This document shows, piece after piece, positions 30,817 through 42,976 of a stretch of DNA of 64,000 nucleotides (its first letter is position 1; each line of letters starts with the position of its first letter). The stretch comes from Eunapius fragilis. Lineage: Eukaryota > Porifera > Demospongiae > Spongillida > Spongillidae. Where the stretch lies: contig OY811975.1 in assembly GCA_963681505.1 (NCBI GenBank), positions 11,259,251 to 11,323,250 on the forward strand, read 5' to 3'. The notes under the pieces were generated by a model. It worked only from the letters and a program-made list of their open reading frames with translations, was not told where the DNA came from and made no database searches. Position numbers and translations under genes: made by a program.

Positions 30817-33012
30817 CACCGCGTCCATGAGAATCGAATACTTTTTTGGCCTATTTTGTCGAAGTCACTTTTTGGAAAAATAGTCGGAACGGTACCAATT
30901 GCCATTAATACCGGTGTACTATGTAGTTCAACTCCTTAGACGATGTTTGAAGCTACTGGCAGTCTTGCAACTACTTCCTCTGAGGACCTACGTTTGTTTA
31001 GAGTCGAGCGGGTAAGATCGCTACCGGAAACGGTACACATTTTTCTGACGAGGATTCTGAGTTTAAAAACAGTATAGACATGCTCAACTGGGTCAGATAG
31101 GTAGCGTTTGAATCAATTCCTGCAGTAACCTATTATGCTAGCGTCGAAACAGACACTAAACTTCTTTGGATCTCGACTCCGGACCCAAACATTGGTCGTG
31201 CACAGGCCCAAACACTTAACATTTGGTCATACATAAGCATTACTTGACGTCATATGGGTCTCAGTTACACATCTATCGTGGACACTAACCTGTATGCTTT
31301 CAAAGTGACTCGGTCGAGTCGGTTCTATGTTTTTTCGGTTACGAAGCGTAGCGGAGGACACTTTTTCCCTAGGCAATTAAGAGCTGTTTTGGATACGCTT
31401 TAAAACGTCATTTGGTAATATCAGGGATCAATCCCTACAGACGGCACCTATGAATAATTAATGAGCGGCATGCCGTTACAACTAATCAACACCTAATTAA
31501 CTATCCTTTCGCAGGACAGACCTTTGCGCGCCAAGCTCTCAAACCTGGTCAAGATTTAACATATAATAGCTATATAATAGCTATAATAGCGGAGTACCGA
31601 AGGAGTTATTGAGTTATTGACTTTTTATCACTCTGTACTCATTCTATGACCAGACATTGGGTTTATACAGAATAAACACGGTGTATACAAATCGATACTA
31701 TACTGGATACTGCACACTAATATCCCTTAAAATATTCTCTAAAGCTTCTTCGGAACTCTTGCCATAGCGCTCTCGCCACATAAATTCATCTAAATAACTG
31801 GGCAGCAGGAGGCCACAATGGATACCGTGTTGGCAGTTAGCTTAGTTCTTGTCAGCAGCGGCGGCGGAAGGTATATAAGATTGGGGGGGCTCTAAAAGCG
31901 GGGATAATTAAATTCATGAATTCAATGATAGCAATTGTTCACAATATTCCTTTTGTCTGCCGGGGACGGGAGGAGTAAGAACTCCCCAACCATTACAATC
32001 TATCTGTACTGTTAGCACTTGGCATTCAGCTAACAATCAATCGGGACAGCCTTCGCTTCACATTGTCAAGCACGCTAATACGGGGGGGGGGGGGGGGGGG
32101 GGGGGAGGTGTGCCCTCCCGCGCGAATTGTGGAAGCTTTCGATGCCCTAATTATATTTATGCACGAAAAAACTAGCTCTATGAAATTATTAGTTGAGAGT
32201 TGAGAGGGGGGCCCCCCTTTTTCCCATCGAGCGGTCGCCTACGGTGACTTTTCTGGATGTCATTATATAAATGCGCGGGCACAGGCGAACATTAAGGGTA
32301 TACGCGAGCGATCTCGTGGGCAAGGAATAACAATTGTACTATACCGGTTATTGTTTAGGAGGGGCTGAGCCCCCCCTATGTCATTATTGGGGGGGCTCGA
32401 GACCCCCCAGCCCCCCCCCTTCCGCCCCCACTGTTGTGCAAAACTCACCGACAGTTTTTACCTCGTTCGAGGACTTATAATTACATAGATCATTGTAGTT
32501 TATTATTGTCTGGGTATAATTTAGTTAATAATTTCGTCATAAGCATACATCACGTGAGCCAAATGCAATACCTTTTTTTCCGTTCCCGTCCGGGTATTGA
32601 TTACTCGTACCCAGACATTAATAAACTACAATGATTTATGTAAGTCCTCGAACGAGGTAAAAACTGTCGGTGAGTTTTGCACAAGAACTAAGCTAACTGC
32701 CAACACGGTATCCATTGTGGCCCCCTGATAGTACCAAATGACGTTTTAAAGCGTATCCAAAACAGCTCTTAACTGCCTAGAAAAAAAAGTGTCCTCCGCT
32801 GCGCTTCGTAACCGAAAAACATAGAACCGATTCACTTTGAAAGTATACAGGTTAGTGTCCACGATAGATATAAGGCAGACAACAACGCCATATGTCTAGG
32901 CGATAGTTAAACTATCCAAAAATATGCTTTTCCATACAATTAGGGGCCTTCCGACTAATTTTTAGAATGTTGGGTTCGACAACAAAAGTATTCGATTCTC
33001 ATGGATCCGGTG
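30817..33012. mobile_element. TTAA-flanked 2.2-kb foldback element
   Basis: Flanked by TTAA at 30,813-30,816 and 33,013-33,016. Termini CACCGCGTCCATGAGAATCG and its near complement CGATTCTCATGGATCCGGTG. Long, imperfect inverted arms follow: 31,250-31,410 pairs with 32,727-32,880; 31,805-31,855 with 32,680-32,725; 32,434-32,560 with 32,573-32,683. TTAA duplication is diagnostic of piggyBac-type insertion. No transposase frame is present. A second element (about 31,856-32,431) interrupts the left arm. Confidence 0.8.
31856..32431. mobile_element. Probable hAT-type insert inside the foldback
   Basis: Starts CAGCGGCGGCGGAAGG and ends CCTTCCGCCCCCACTG. It breaks the inverted arm between GCTTAGTTCTTGT and TTGTGCAAAACTC, which are contiguous in the opposite arm. 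It contains G and C tracts (32,083-32,105; 32,370-32,420). A clean 8-bp duplication is not seen; TTGT is the best overlap. Confidence 0.6.
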
Positions 33013-33093
33013 TTAAAGGAGTGCAAATGGACATCTTTGGCAGCACGCCGCCACCACCACAGGGAGCCATTTCTCATATAACTCTCCCCAAGG

Positions 33094-33255
33094 TAGTCTC
33101 GTACCCAGACCCTCAATCCCACAGCTGCGGGTGGATTACATCACCGCTACGTGGAAGAGGGTCTGGCGAATAGGTCGAACTTTTTTTTTCTCTTCCACGT
33201 AGCGGTGATGTAATCCACCCGCAGCTGTGGGATTGAGGGTCTGGGTACGAGACTA
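33094..33255. mobile_element. 162-bp foldback with 9-bp target duplication (MULE-like)
   Basis: Termini TAGTCTCGTACCCAGACCC and GGGTCTGGGTACGAGACTA. A perfect 9-bp duplication TCCCCAAGG lies at 33,085-33,093 and 33,256-33,264, inside the pseudogene where copy B has CTCTCCCCAAGG once. The arms pair over about 70 bp. A 9-bp duplication with TIRs points to Mutator-like elements. Confidence 0.9.
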
Positions 33256-34393
33256 TCCCCAAGGTGCAATACAAGAAGAAAGTGGTATGTTGCCACTGCA
33301 TGGTTACATCACATTTGACCATAACACAGGAGAAAATGGAGGGGTCATAAGTCTGTCCAACATTGTTCCATTGCACTTCGACCCCCAGTATACAATGCGC
33401 TTATTCAACAATACAGCAACAGGATATGGTGGTGCTATATACAATAATGGGAAGCAGACTGAGTTCATGCGTTCAGAGTTTTGTGTTTTTCGCATCAGGG
33501 AGTGTTGTGTAAGTGCCGAATTAATAACCTTCATTGATAACCATGCACCGCAAGGTGGTCATACCATTTATACCACACCTATTTATAAATGTCACAGTTG
33601 CCACAATAAATTTGGCTATGACTGTGACCTCCTTGACGTGATGAGCTATTTGAATATTACTCGATTATCAGGAGACATCAATGATACCCAAGTACTCTCC
33701 TTTCCAGAAAAGGTGAACTATTGTGGCTGCAGTGATCCTAATTTGTGCAATGGTACAAGTCCATATCTTACCACATATCCTGGTAGGACTGTAAAAATGA
33801 ATATTACCTCATTGGATCAGCAAAATCACCTATCACCTAGTGTGGTTTACACACAAGTTGATACAGATGGTGTTCAATCTCAAAACAAAATGCTTGGACC
33901 ATGACAGAAGGCTCAGTGGATAGGAACAGTGTGTGTTCAAATAGAGTATCAAATGTATGGACCAGAACATGCTTCACTCAAATTGCTTCTCTCCAATGAT
34001 CCTAATGGTTCCCCAACAGTTATTAATGTGAAGCTGTTGCCATGTGAGCCAGGGTTTGAACAATTTTACCAGCATGATGAAGGTGACTGTTCTCCATTCC
34101 TGACATCATTAGGAGTGATCTGTGATACATCAGATGGTACTGTGACCAGAAATAAAACTAACTGGATTGGAGTGTACAATAACACTCTTCCAGCTCTGGC
34201 TCAAACCTGTCCTTTGGACTACTGCAATAGTACCATCAAAAAGCTGTCTCTAGCACCTGTGCAATGGAGGGCGCACTGGCATTATTTGTGGTCATTGCCA
34301 TGGCAACCTCGGTGTGATCTTTTGATTTTTCAAGTGTCAGGAGTGCTCAGATATGTGGCTGACCACACTTGTAATGTTTGCAGTGTTGGGTGT

Positions 34394-34593
34394 TGTAACA
34401 GATGATGTCAGCTGTCACCGAAGGTGTTAACAAGGTGATAGACCTGACCTTTGGGACTAGACTATTCTAGAAGTGGTACGTACCGGTATTAATGCATTAA
34501 TGTATTAATGCATATGGTATTAATGCATTAAGTTCGTGTGTGTAAGTGTCTTTTTGGTCTTGCGCTGGTAACTCATTTTTGGGAGTTGTTACA
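34394..34593 (+). repeat. 5' LTR of the plus-strand gypsy element
   Basis: 200 bp. It contains a short GTGTGTGTAAGTGTC where the 3' LTR has a long TG array, and an extra ATTAATGCATTA repeat absent from the 3' LTR. Confidence 0.92.
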
Positions 34594-34621
34594 TTGGTGG
34601 CAGCGGTGGGATCGCTCTGGC

Positions 34622-35385
34622 ATGGCGCAAGGAATACATGGTTTGACGCTATCTGAGATCAATTCAGATAGCAGGGAGGAATTTGATCGCTCGTGGAAAC
34701 GCTTCGAGGTCATCGCTGCAGCCAACAAATTGGAAGGCGGCAGGGATCTTGTCATCCTTCCAGCTTTACATCGGGGAAAGTTACTAGACATTTACATGCA
34801 ACTACCCGACTCCGACAATGCTGATCTTGCAACGCTCAAGAAGGCGCTCGCAGACCGAGCAGGCTTAACGAGGGATCCACTGTAGTGTTGTCGGCAAAGA
34901 GATTTGGAGAGAGGTGTCAAGAACTACGTGAGTCAGTCAGAGATTTTGAGATGGCGCTGTGCAAGCTGTTCACTGAAGCGTATCCTGACGACGATGTCAA
35001 AACAGCGAGCGTTTTGCTAGGGCTATTTGTAACAGGGTTGCGACCAGAACTGGCAAAGCAGGTTCTTCTGTGTGGCACGCCAACCAACTTGGACGATGCG
35101 GTAAAGGACGCTATCCGAGTTGAACGCGCGATGGGGTTGGACGACGGGCAGCGGGTCCAAGCAGTGCAGACAGGAGGCAGAGACTCAGAAGACTTACGTG
35201 AGGTACTTGATAAGCTCGTGGGGAGGATGGAGGCGCTGGAACTTCGTTTATCGGAACAGAAACCAGGTGGATCGTTGTTACTTATGCAACGTACAAGAAA
35301 GGGCACATCAAACGCTACTGTCCTTCTCGGAGAAACAATGACGACGGTACAAGAGGTGAGCAGGCTTCGGAAGTTTGTTACTTAA
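34622..35385 (+). pseudogene. gypsy gag (frameshifted)
   Basis: Starts MAQGIHGLTLSEINSDS at 34,622, 28 bp after the LTR. The first 87 codons end at a TAG near 34,883. The gag-like sequence continues in another frame (FGERCQELRESVRDFEMALCKL ... VLLGLFVTGLRPELAKQVL). A coiled-coil-like stretch (DLREVLDKLVGRMEALELRLSEQ) precedes a CYLC zinc-knuckle start near 35,275 whose H/C half is in a different frame. Two frame changes inactivate it. Confidence 0.85.
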
Positions 35386-35391
35386 TAGCAC

Positions 35392-35760
35392 GTGCACGTC
35401 TCTGAGAGTTCAAGGCATGTTAGGGGGGAAAGCTTTCTTGTGGACTCGGGTGCGGCAGTTTCAGTTGTAAGCTATGACATTTTGCCTCCCAGCGCAAGGT
35501 CAAGCATGAACGGAACCCCTCCTCTTACCATCGGAGCTAATGGCATTCCTTTAGATGTCCTTGGAATTGTCAACGTAATGGTAGAGTTAGAGAACATTAA
35601 AGTTCACCATGACTTTGTAGTAGCACGGAAGCTTACTGTAGAGTGTTTGCTAGGGATGGACTTCCTGTCTCGGCATGGTGCAGTTATCGATTGTTCCAAC
35701 TGTAAACTAACATTGGCGGTTCGTGATGAAGGAAAGGCGAGGCACGAAGGGCGTGAGCAT

Positions 35761-35791
<31 letters not shown>

Positions 35792-35799
35792 TGCACTAG
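35392..35799 (+). pseudogene. gypsy aspartic protease
   Basis: Contains the retropepsin active site FLVDSGAAVSVVS and the second conserved block VECLLGMDFLSRHGAVID. A G homopolymer of about 28 (35,761-35,788) then disrupts the linker to RT and shifts frame. Confidence 0.85.
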
Positions 35800-35843
35800 T
35801 CGTCAAGTTAGTCCAGACCACGAAAATTCCAGCGCGGTCGCAA

Positions 35844-38800
35844 GTGTTAGTACGAGGAAGGATGGGAAGTCTTGGCGATACCAAAGGAGAAGGACTAATT
35901 GAACCAGTAGTGAACATTCAACGGGGGATTCTAGTTGCACGTAGTGTCTGCAAAGTCGATGATAGTAACCAAGTCCCACTCCAAATAGTCAACACTGGAC
36001 TTACCGATGCAATCGTTTACGAGGGAACCAGAGTAGCAACGTTCACAGCGGGTAGTGCAGTCATGACCCTTGATTGCAATAACACCATCGAACCCCGAAA
36101 CGACAAAATGCCAGAGGTGGATTTAACGGGTGCAGAGCTTACTGAAGCAGAAAGGGCGAAGCTCAAGCGGTTGATATGGGAGTTCCGGGGTACATTTAGT
36201 CTGGCGTAGCCACACCCTCGCGTAGACACGTAGGGTCTGGGGAAATGCCTATACCCGACTGGTTCTAATGAGCAATTATTGCGTTCTACGTCACGCTGCG
36301 TCACGTAATGAGGAATGCAGCGAAATGGGCTAAGATTGGCTTGTAAATTATTTCGCTGCATTCCTCATTACGTGACGCAGCGTGACGTAGAACGCAATAA
36401 TTGCTCATTAGAACCAGTCGGGTATAGGCATTTCCCCAGACCCTACGTGTCTACGCGAGGGTGTGGCTACGCCAGACTAGGGTACATTTGCGTCAGAAAA
36501 CAGTGCCCCAGGGAGAACAGATGTGGTTAAGCACTCCATCAGAGTACAAGGGCCACCAGTCCGTCGATCAGCCTTTGCGTCGTATACCCTACTCTTACCA
36601 GGATTCTGTCTCCAAAGAAGTAAAGAAGATGTTACACCAGGGGGTGATTCGCGAAAGCAACAGCCCATGGTCTTCGCCTGTGGTAATGGTTAAGAAGAAG
36701 GACGGTTCTTGGCGTTTCTGTATCGATTTCCGGAAGCTGAACGAGAGGACGGAAAAGGATGCTTACCCGTTACCACGAATAGACGAAACGCTGGAGGCAC
36801 TCGCTGGATCTCGGTTCTTTTCCACCCTGGATCTTGCCTCGGGATACTGGCAAGTTGAAGTTGAAGAAAACGATCGAGGAAAAACTGCATTCTAAACTCG
36901 GGAGGGCCATTACGAATTCAACGTTATGCCGTTTGGCCTGACTAACGCTCCTTCAACTTTTCAACGGCTAATGGAATGCGTTCTTGCAAGTATGACATTT
37001 GAACAATGTCTAATCTACCCGGATGACATTATTGTATTTAGCACTTCTTTTGAACAACATCTTCAGCGCCTGCGGACTGTGTTTGAACTTTTAGAGAAAG
37101 CGGGGCTTAAACTAAAAGGAAAGAAGTGCCATTTTGTCCAAAGTAAGATACGGTACTTGGGGCACATTGTATCCAAAGAGGGAATACAGGCAGATCCGGA
37201 AAAGCTTTGTGCCATGCGAAAGTACCCCGTCCCATGTGATATCAAGGAATTGAGGCAGTTCCTAGGCCTCACCAACTATTACAGGCGCTTTATCCAGGGA
37301 TACTCCAACATAGCTGCATCGCTTCATAAACTAACATCAAAATCAGCAGGTGGATACAAATGGGATGACAACTGTCAAGCAGCATTCCAAACCTTAAAAC
37401 ACAAGTTGATCAGCCCTCCAATACTGGCTTATCCTGACTTTAAGCATTCATTTACCATAGCAACAGATGCCTCTGGGTCAGCACTAGGAGCTGTATTGAG
37501 TCAGAAGTTTGAAGGAGAGGAAAAAGTCATCGCTTTTTGGAGTCGACAGTTGAACAAGGCAGAACGAAACTATTCAACTGTTGAGAGGGAGGCCTTGGCT
37601 GTGGTTGCTGCGATTAAAGATTTTTTCCCATATCTATATGGCAGGTCATTCATTTTACTTACTGACCACAATCCCTTAACATCATTGAGGGGGCTCAAGG
37701 ACACGGGAGGCAGACTTACGCGTTGGCTCTTATTCCTCCAACAGTTTGACATCACGATTAAGTATAAGGCAGGGAGAAGCAATGGCAATGCCGATGCCAT
37801 GTCAAGACGCAAGTGTGAATTTAAGGAATCGGCCCGGCAAGCTGTGGTCGAAGATTCCAATGCAATGGTAGGAGGAATTACATACCTGGGAGACCCAGGT
37901 TTATTGAAACAAAAACAAGATAATGACTCTTTCAAAAAGAGTATTCTGCAATCAATCAGAGAAGGGAGAAAGTTGCCTCTGAATACGGAAAGATTGAGCA
38001 AGTACTTGGTCATTGACGGTGTACTGTGTCGTCAAAGTAGGAATGGTGGGACCTCAAGAACTCAAATTGTCGTACCACAGGAACTGAGATCATACATTTT
38101 GGATGAGCTGCATAGCAAGTCCGGACACTTAGGTGCCTTCAAAACATTTCAAAAGATCAAAGAACGATATTTCTGGCCTGGTTACGAGCAAGAAATTCAT
38201 GATGCAGTACAAAGATGTGACATTTGCCAACGTCGTAACCATCCAATACCTGCAACTCAAGCACCTTTAGGAACAATCAGTAGCACCTACCCTTTTCAGA
38301 AGATTTCCTGGGACATTATGGGTCCTCTTCCAGTTAGCACTCATGGGTTCAGGTATATATTGGTCATCACTGACTTGTTCTCCAAATGGGTGGAAGCGTT
38401 CCCACTAGTGGGAACTAATAGCAATACTTTGGCCAAAGTTTTGGTAGACGAAATTGTATGTCGGTATGGAATGCCTGAAATCATTCATAGCGACCAGGGG
38501 TCCAATTTTGTTAGTGAAGTCATCCGATCTTTGTGTGCAATGATGGGAGTCCAACGTACACAGACTACACCATATCACCCACAAGGGAATGGCCAAGTGG
38601 AGCGTTTTAATAGGACGTTAGAAGGAATGTTGTCAAAAGTTGTCTTTGACCATCAGAGGGATTGGGATGAGCATCTACAGAAAGCCCTTTTTGCCTATAG
38701 TACAGCAATTCATGAGTCTACAGGATACTCGCCATTTTTAGTTACTTTTAGACGATCACCAAACCTACCTGTTGATGCAGTTCTGGGGAGACCATCAACA

Positions 38801-39412
38801 TCTGCAGGTGATGTTCCTCAGTTTGTAAAGAAAACACAGACAGTGTTGCATTCAGCATTTTTACATGTCCGCCAACATCTTCAGCAAGCACATCAGAGAC
38901 AAAAGCAAGTGGCTGATACAAGCAGTGTTGGGGAAACCTTCTAGGTTGGGGACAGAGTATGGCTGTATGTCCCGAAAGTGAAGCAAGGGCAGAGCAAAAA
39001 GTTTACTTCACTATGGAGGGGTCCTTACACAGTCATTAGTAAAACCAGTCCCATCAACTACAGGATTCAACTCATTGGAGGGAACCAGAAAACCACGGTT
39101 CATCGAAACCGGCTTAAACTATGCCATACTGATCCCACACTTCCTCTCGTACAGCAAAGAGCAAATGATACACAGAGCACTAGTTCAATTAACAGACTGA
39201 ATGATGGAGGTTATGTAATCTTGGATGAGGAAGGAGGGGAAATAAATCGGATTGGCGGCCAAGAGGATGAGACAACTGGGGACGAAGTGCCAGAAAATGA
39301 CGAGCTGCCAGGAAATATGAACCCAACCGAGGATGAAGTAAATGATGACCAAAGGAGGTATCCTCAGAGAGCACGACAACAACCTAGCCGATATCAGGCT
39401 GGATTTTCATGA
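35844..39412 (+). pseudogene. gypsy pol: RT, RNase H, integrase
   Basis: After the linker (35,844-36,196) the frame is cut by the nested foldback. RT resumes at 36,490 with SPVVMVKKKDGSWRFCIDFR, FSTLDLASGYWQ and, after an in-frame TAA at 36,893, MPFGLTNAPSTFQRLM and YPDDIIVF (Pro at the usually hydrophobic position). RNase H is TDASGSALGAVLS ... EREALAVVAA ... LLTDHNPL. Integrase has the HHCC finger (HSKSGH ... CDICQRR) and DDE residues in WDIMGP, HSDQGSNF and GQVERFNRT. A TAG at 38,942 precedes the C-terminal VGDRVWLY...YRIQLIG region. The final stop is at 39,410. Otherwise one frame is kept for some 2.9 kb, so decay is recent. Confidence 0.93.
36197..36479. mobile_element. 283-bp foldback nested in gypsy pol (MULE-like)
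   Basis: Termini TAGTCTGGCGTAGCCACACC and its complement. The arms pair to within about 30 bp of the centre (36,340). Direct duplication GGGTACATT lies at 36,188-36,196 and 36,480-36,488, 9 bp. It shares the TAGTCT start and 9-bp duplication with 33,094-33,255. Confidence 0.9.
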
Positions 39413-39456
39413 TAAACCAGGTCTTGTGAGGACACAAGATCTAAAGGAGGGAGCAA

Positions 39457-39771
<315 letters not shown>

Positions 39772-41017
39772 GTGTCTTCCTGGTAGCAGCACTGTTCTTC
39801 CTCAACCTCACCATCACACAGGGCACACTCTATGGGCTCATCTTCTATGCCAACATTATCCAAGTCAACACTTCTATATTCTTCAACCAGTCCATTTTAA
39901 ATTCATTGCAGGTGATTGTGTCCTTGGTGAACCTTGACCTTGGGCTCCCTATGTGTTTTTACAATGGCATGGATGATGCTGACAAGGAGGGCCTTCAGTT
40001 TGTGTTCCCAGCCTACCTTCTCATCCTCACCATGGCAACCATTCTGCTGCCACTACTGTCTTCAAAGACTTCCCACTACCTCCACCAGATTCTTTCTTTA
40101 TAGGCTTTCCACCATCATTGGAAAAAGAGCAGTTGGTGTTCTATCTACTCTCATCTACTTGTCATATTCCAAATTGCTGAGAACTGTCATTGATATCCTC
40201 ACATATTACACAAGTTCACCTACCCAGTGGTGACATGTATGTCTGGTTCTATGATGGAAATGTGGAATACCTACATGGGAAGCATACTGATTTGTTTGTG
40301 GTTGCTATGGCAACATGTACCCTGTTCCTCCTCCCATATACCTTTGCCCTCACTTTCATTCCAATCATTACAGTGAACACAACAGGCTGTTCAACTATCT
40401 CCACAAAAAGGCCAATCAGATCAAACCAATGAATGATGCCCACTATGCTCCCTATAAGGGAGAGTGGCGATGGTGGCTGGGAGCAAGGCTTTGGCTTCTA
40501 GTTGTCATGTACAGTTTAAATCCAGTGTACAGGCCATCTCTGCTTCTCACTATCCAATGTACTATGGTGATTATGTTCACAATAGCACAGGCAAGTATAA
40601 AGCCATTTGGACAGTCACATCAAAAGATACATCAAAGCAACAGATGTACCAACTCCTACAATCAGTTGTACAATAGCCTTGACATATTTCACCTCCTCAA
40701 CTACACTGCACTGGCTATGTCAATGTCTCACATTATTCTAGACCAGAGTTCAGACCAAACACAAAGTGCCATGGTAACAGTTGGTGTTTTGGTGGGTCTG
40801 TTTGTAGTGATGTTGATGGTCACTGTCTTGTACCATCTCATTGTGGCCATCCTCAAGACTTGCAAGATGTATGACAGAACCAGGGAGAGTTTCGATTAAG
40901 AATCAATATGACCCAATGGTTCCTATAGAGCTGGATGATCCCACGAACAGTTCTGTTGCTGGTACCACAACTGTGTCAGTCTCCTGTGGTCTAAGAGAAC
41001 CACTGAGTGAAGATTAA

Positions 41018-41730
41018 AGCACACGCCGATGTTGAGTCTACACCTTTTAGTACAAGGATGGTCTACTGAAGTAGTAGAAACATGCAAACATAGTACCACT
41101 ATACACCCCACTATACACCATCCCCACTCCTCTACACACCTCCCCCACACCTCTACACACCATCCCCACACCTCTCAACACCATCCCACACCTCTACACA
41201 CTATTCCCACACCTCTGCACACCATCTCCACACCTCTAACACCATCCCCACACCTCTGCACACCATCCCCACACCTCTACACACTATCCCCACACCTCTA
41301 CACACTATCTCCACTACTTTCATTTTCAGGATCACAAATATTTATTGCAACTTACTACAATAAATGTACTAAACAAACAATAGCGTTACACTTTCATCAT
41401 CACTACTATGTTTGCATGTCTTTACCACTTCAGCAGACTATCCTTGTACTTTTCAGGATGGCAAACATTTACAGCAACTACTGTACTATACAAATGATAG
41501 CGTTACCACTTGAGGATTGTGTGCAGGGTGTGGGGATGGTATGTAGAGGTGTGGGGATGGTTTGTAGAGGTGTGGGTGTGTATGTAGAGTTGTGGAGATG
41601 CTGTGTAGAGGTGTGGGGATGGTGTGCAGAGGTATGGGGATGGTGTGCAGAGGTGTGAGGATGGTGTATAGAAGTGTGACGATGGTGTGCAAAGGTGAGG
41701 ATGGAGCCTAGGAACACATCTCACTTGAAA
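41018..41730 (+). repeat. 3' flank of copy C, inverted duplication and minisatellite
   Basis: 41,018-41,095 matches the 3' flank of copy A. 41,100-41,310 is a C-rich minisatellite (ACACC(A/T)CCCCACACCTCT, about 20-22 bp). 41,325-41,460 is the same 3' flank in reverse orientation. 41,520-41,700 is the same minisatellite on the other strand (GTGTGGGGATGGT). Together they form an imperfect palindrome. Confidence 0.8.
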
Positions 41731-42276
41731 ACTGGAACCTATTTGCTTGTTTAATTATAGATAGACCGTGCGTTTGTGACTTAAGTCATATGACTTCACA
41801 AATCACTAATTATATTCATGTGGACTTTCAAAACTTAGCTACCTTCATGTGGTGGATTGTGTAAACTGATAGTTACAGCTAGCTAGGAATTTTTTCTTTC
41901 ATGACGCTTGCAACTTTTTCCTTTCAAAACGCTTGTACTATTTGAATAAGATAGGGGTTGCACTGCACTTTCAACCGCACAGGACAGTTTCTGTTTAATT
42001 TTTACGTACATATTAACCCAAACGCGTATGCTGCCATCGTTAGTTTTGCGTATCTCCTATTTTCGGTTGGTAATCGTGTATCGTGTAGTGCAATCAAGGT
42101 TCTGGATCGAGAAAAAGCCAGCAAAGCAAAGGTTTGGAAGGCTGTCTGCAACAAATGAACTGGATGGGGTGGTCGAAGAAGTCCAAGGGATTGGGAGAAA
42201 AGTGAAATACTAGTACGTTTTAGTGAGGTAGGGGTTTCATTGGCCTTATCAGCACACAGCCTGAAATGTCAAGTCA
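41731..42276. other. No gene seen
   Basis: Unremarkable AT-rich sequence leading into the transposase remnant. No convincing repeat or frame. Confidence 0.45.
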
Positions 42277-42976
42277 TTGATGCAAGCAGCGCACTCTCCA
42301 CCCTCCATTTCAGAAGAAGCAGCGTCTCGAGCAGTGGGTCTTACAGAACAGCATGAGCAAGATTTTGATAACAGTTTACTTTGCCATGGAGTACAATGGA
42401 AGGTTGTTGATGGAGTTCTTGAAGACTGGAGATGCATGCCAAGATTTGGAGCACACATCTTGTGGGGAAATGATGTGGATGAGATGCGTAGGACACCATT
42501 CGATTATTGGATGCTGTCATTTCCCTCCCATATGCTGACAGATATCAGCAATTCGACTTCAGACCGCTTGTCTGAAGGATGCGAGAAGGCCAATGAAGGG
42601 GAGATATTGGCAGTGTTCGGTGCCCTATATTCTTTGATCAGAAGGTAGACGAGATTTGTGGTCCACTGAGGATGGTCCTTTTCCTGCTCCTCGTTTTGGG
42701 GAGCGATATGGCCTGTCACGAAATCGCTTTGAAATTTTACTTAGATGCATTACCAGAAATTTCGGACGCTCATTGCGTATTCCTGACGCGTCATTGCAAA
42801 CGTCCGTTAATTTTCCGCGCACGCGTCCATTGACATGTATGGAACAAAGTGCATTTCTGTTCAGTATAAATCAGGAATCAACAGAAAAAAGGAAAGCGGT
42901 CAAAAATATAGTTAAGCCGGAACATCTTTCACTATGCGTTATTGATGAAACAAAAAAATTCAGGGTCTATCTGTAG
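42277..42976 (+). pseudogene. piggyBac-like transposase N-terminal remnant
   Basis: Two frames, 42,277-42,648 and 42,656-42,976. The first has FDYWMLSFPSHMLTDI...EGEILAVFGALYSL and the second LWSTEDG-like STEDGPFPAPRFGERYGLSRNRFEILLRC, joined by a short frame slip at about 42,648. The order (DYF..FF...EI.AFLG...YWST....F....MSR.RFE.ILR) is that of the DDE_Tnp_1_7 domain of piggyBac transposases and PGBD-type proteins. The catalytic Asp-containing part is missing; the frame ends at 42,976. This is a degenerate fragment; the identification rests on the motif pattern only. Confidence 0.6.
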
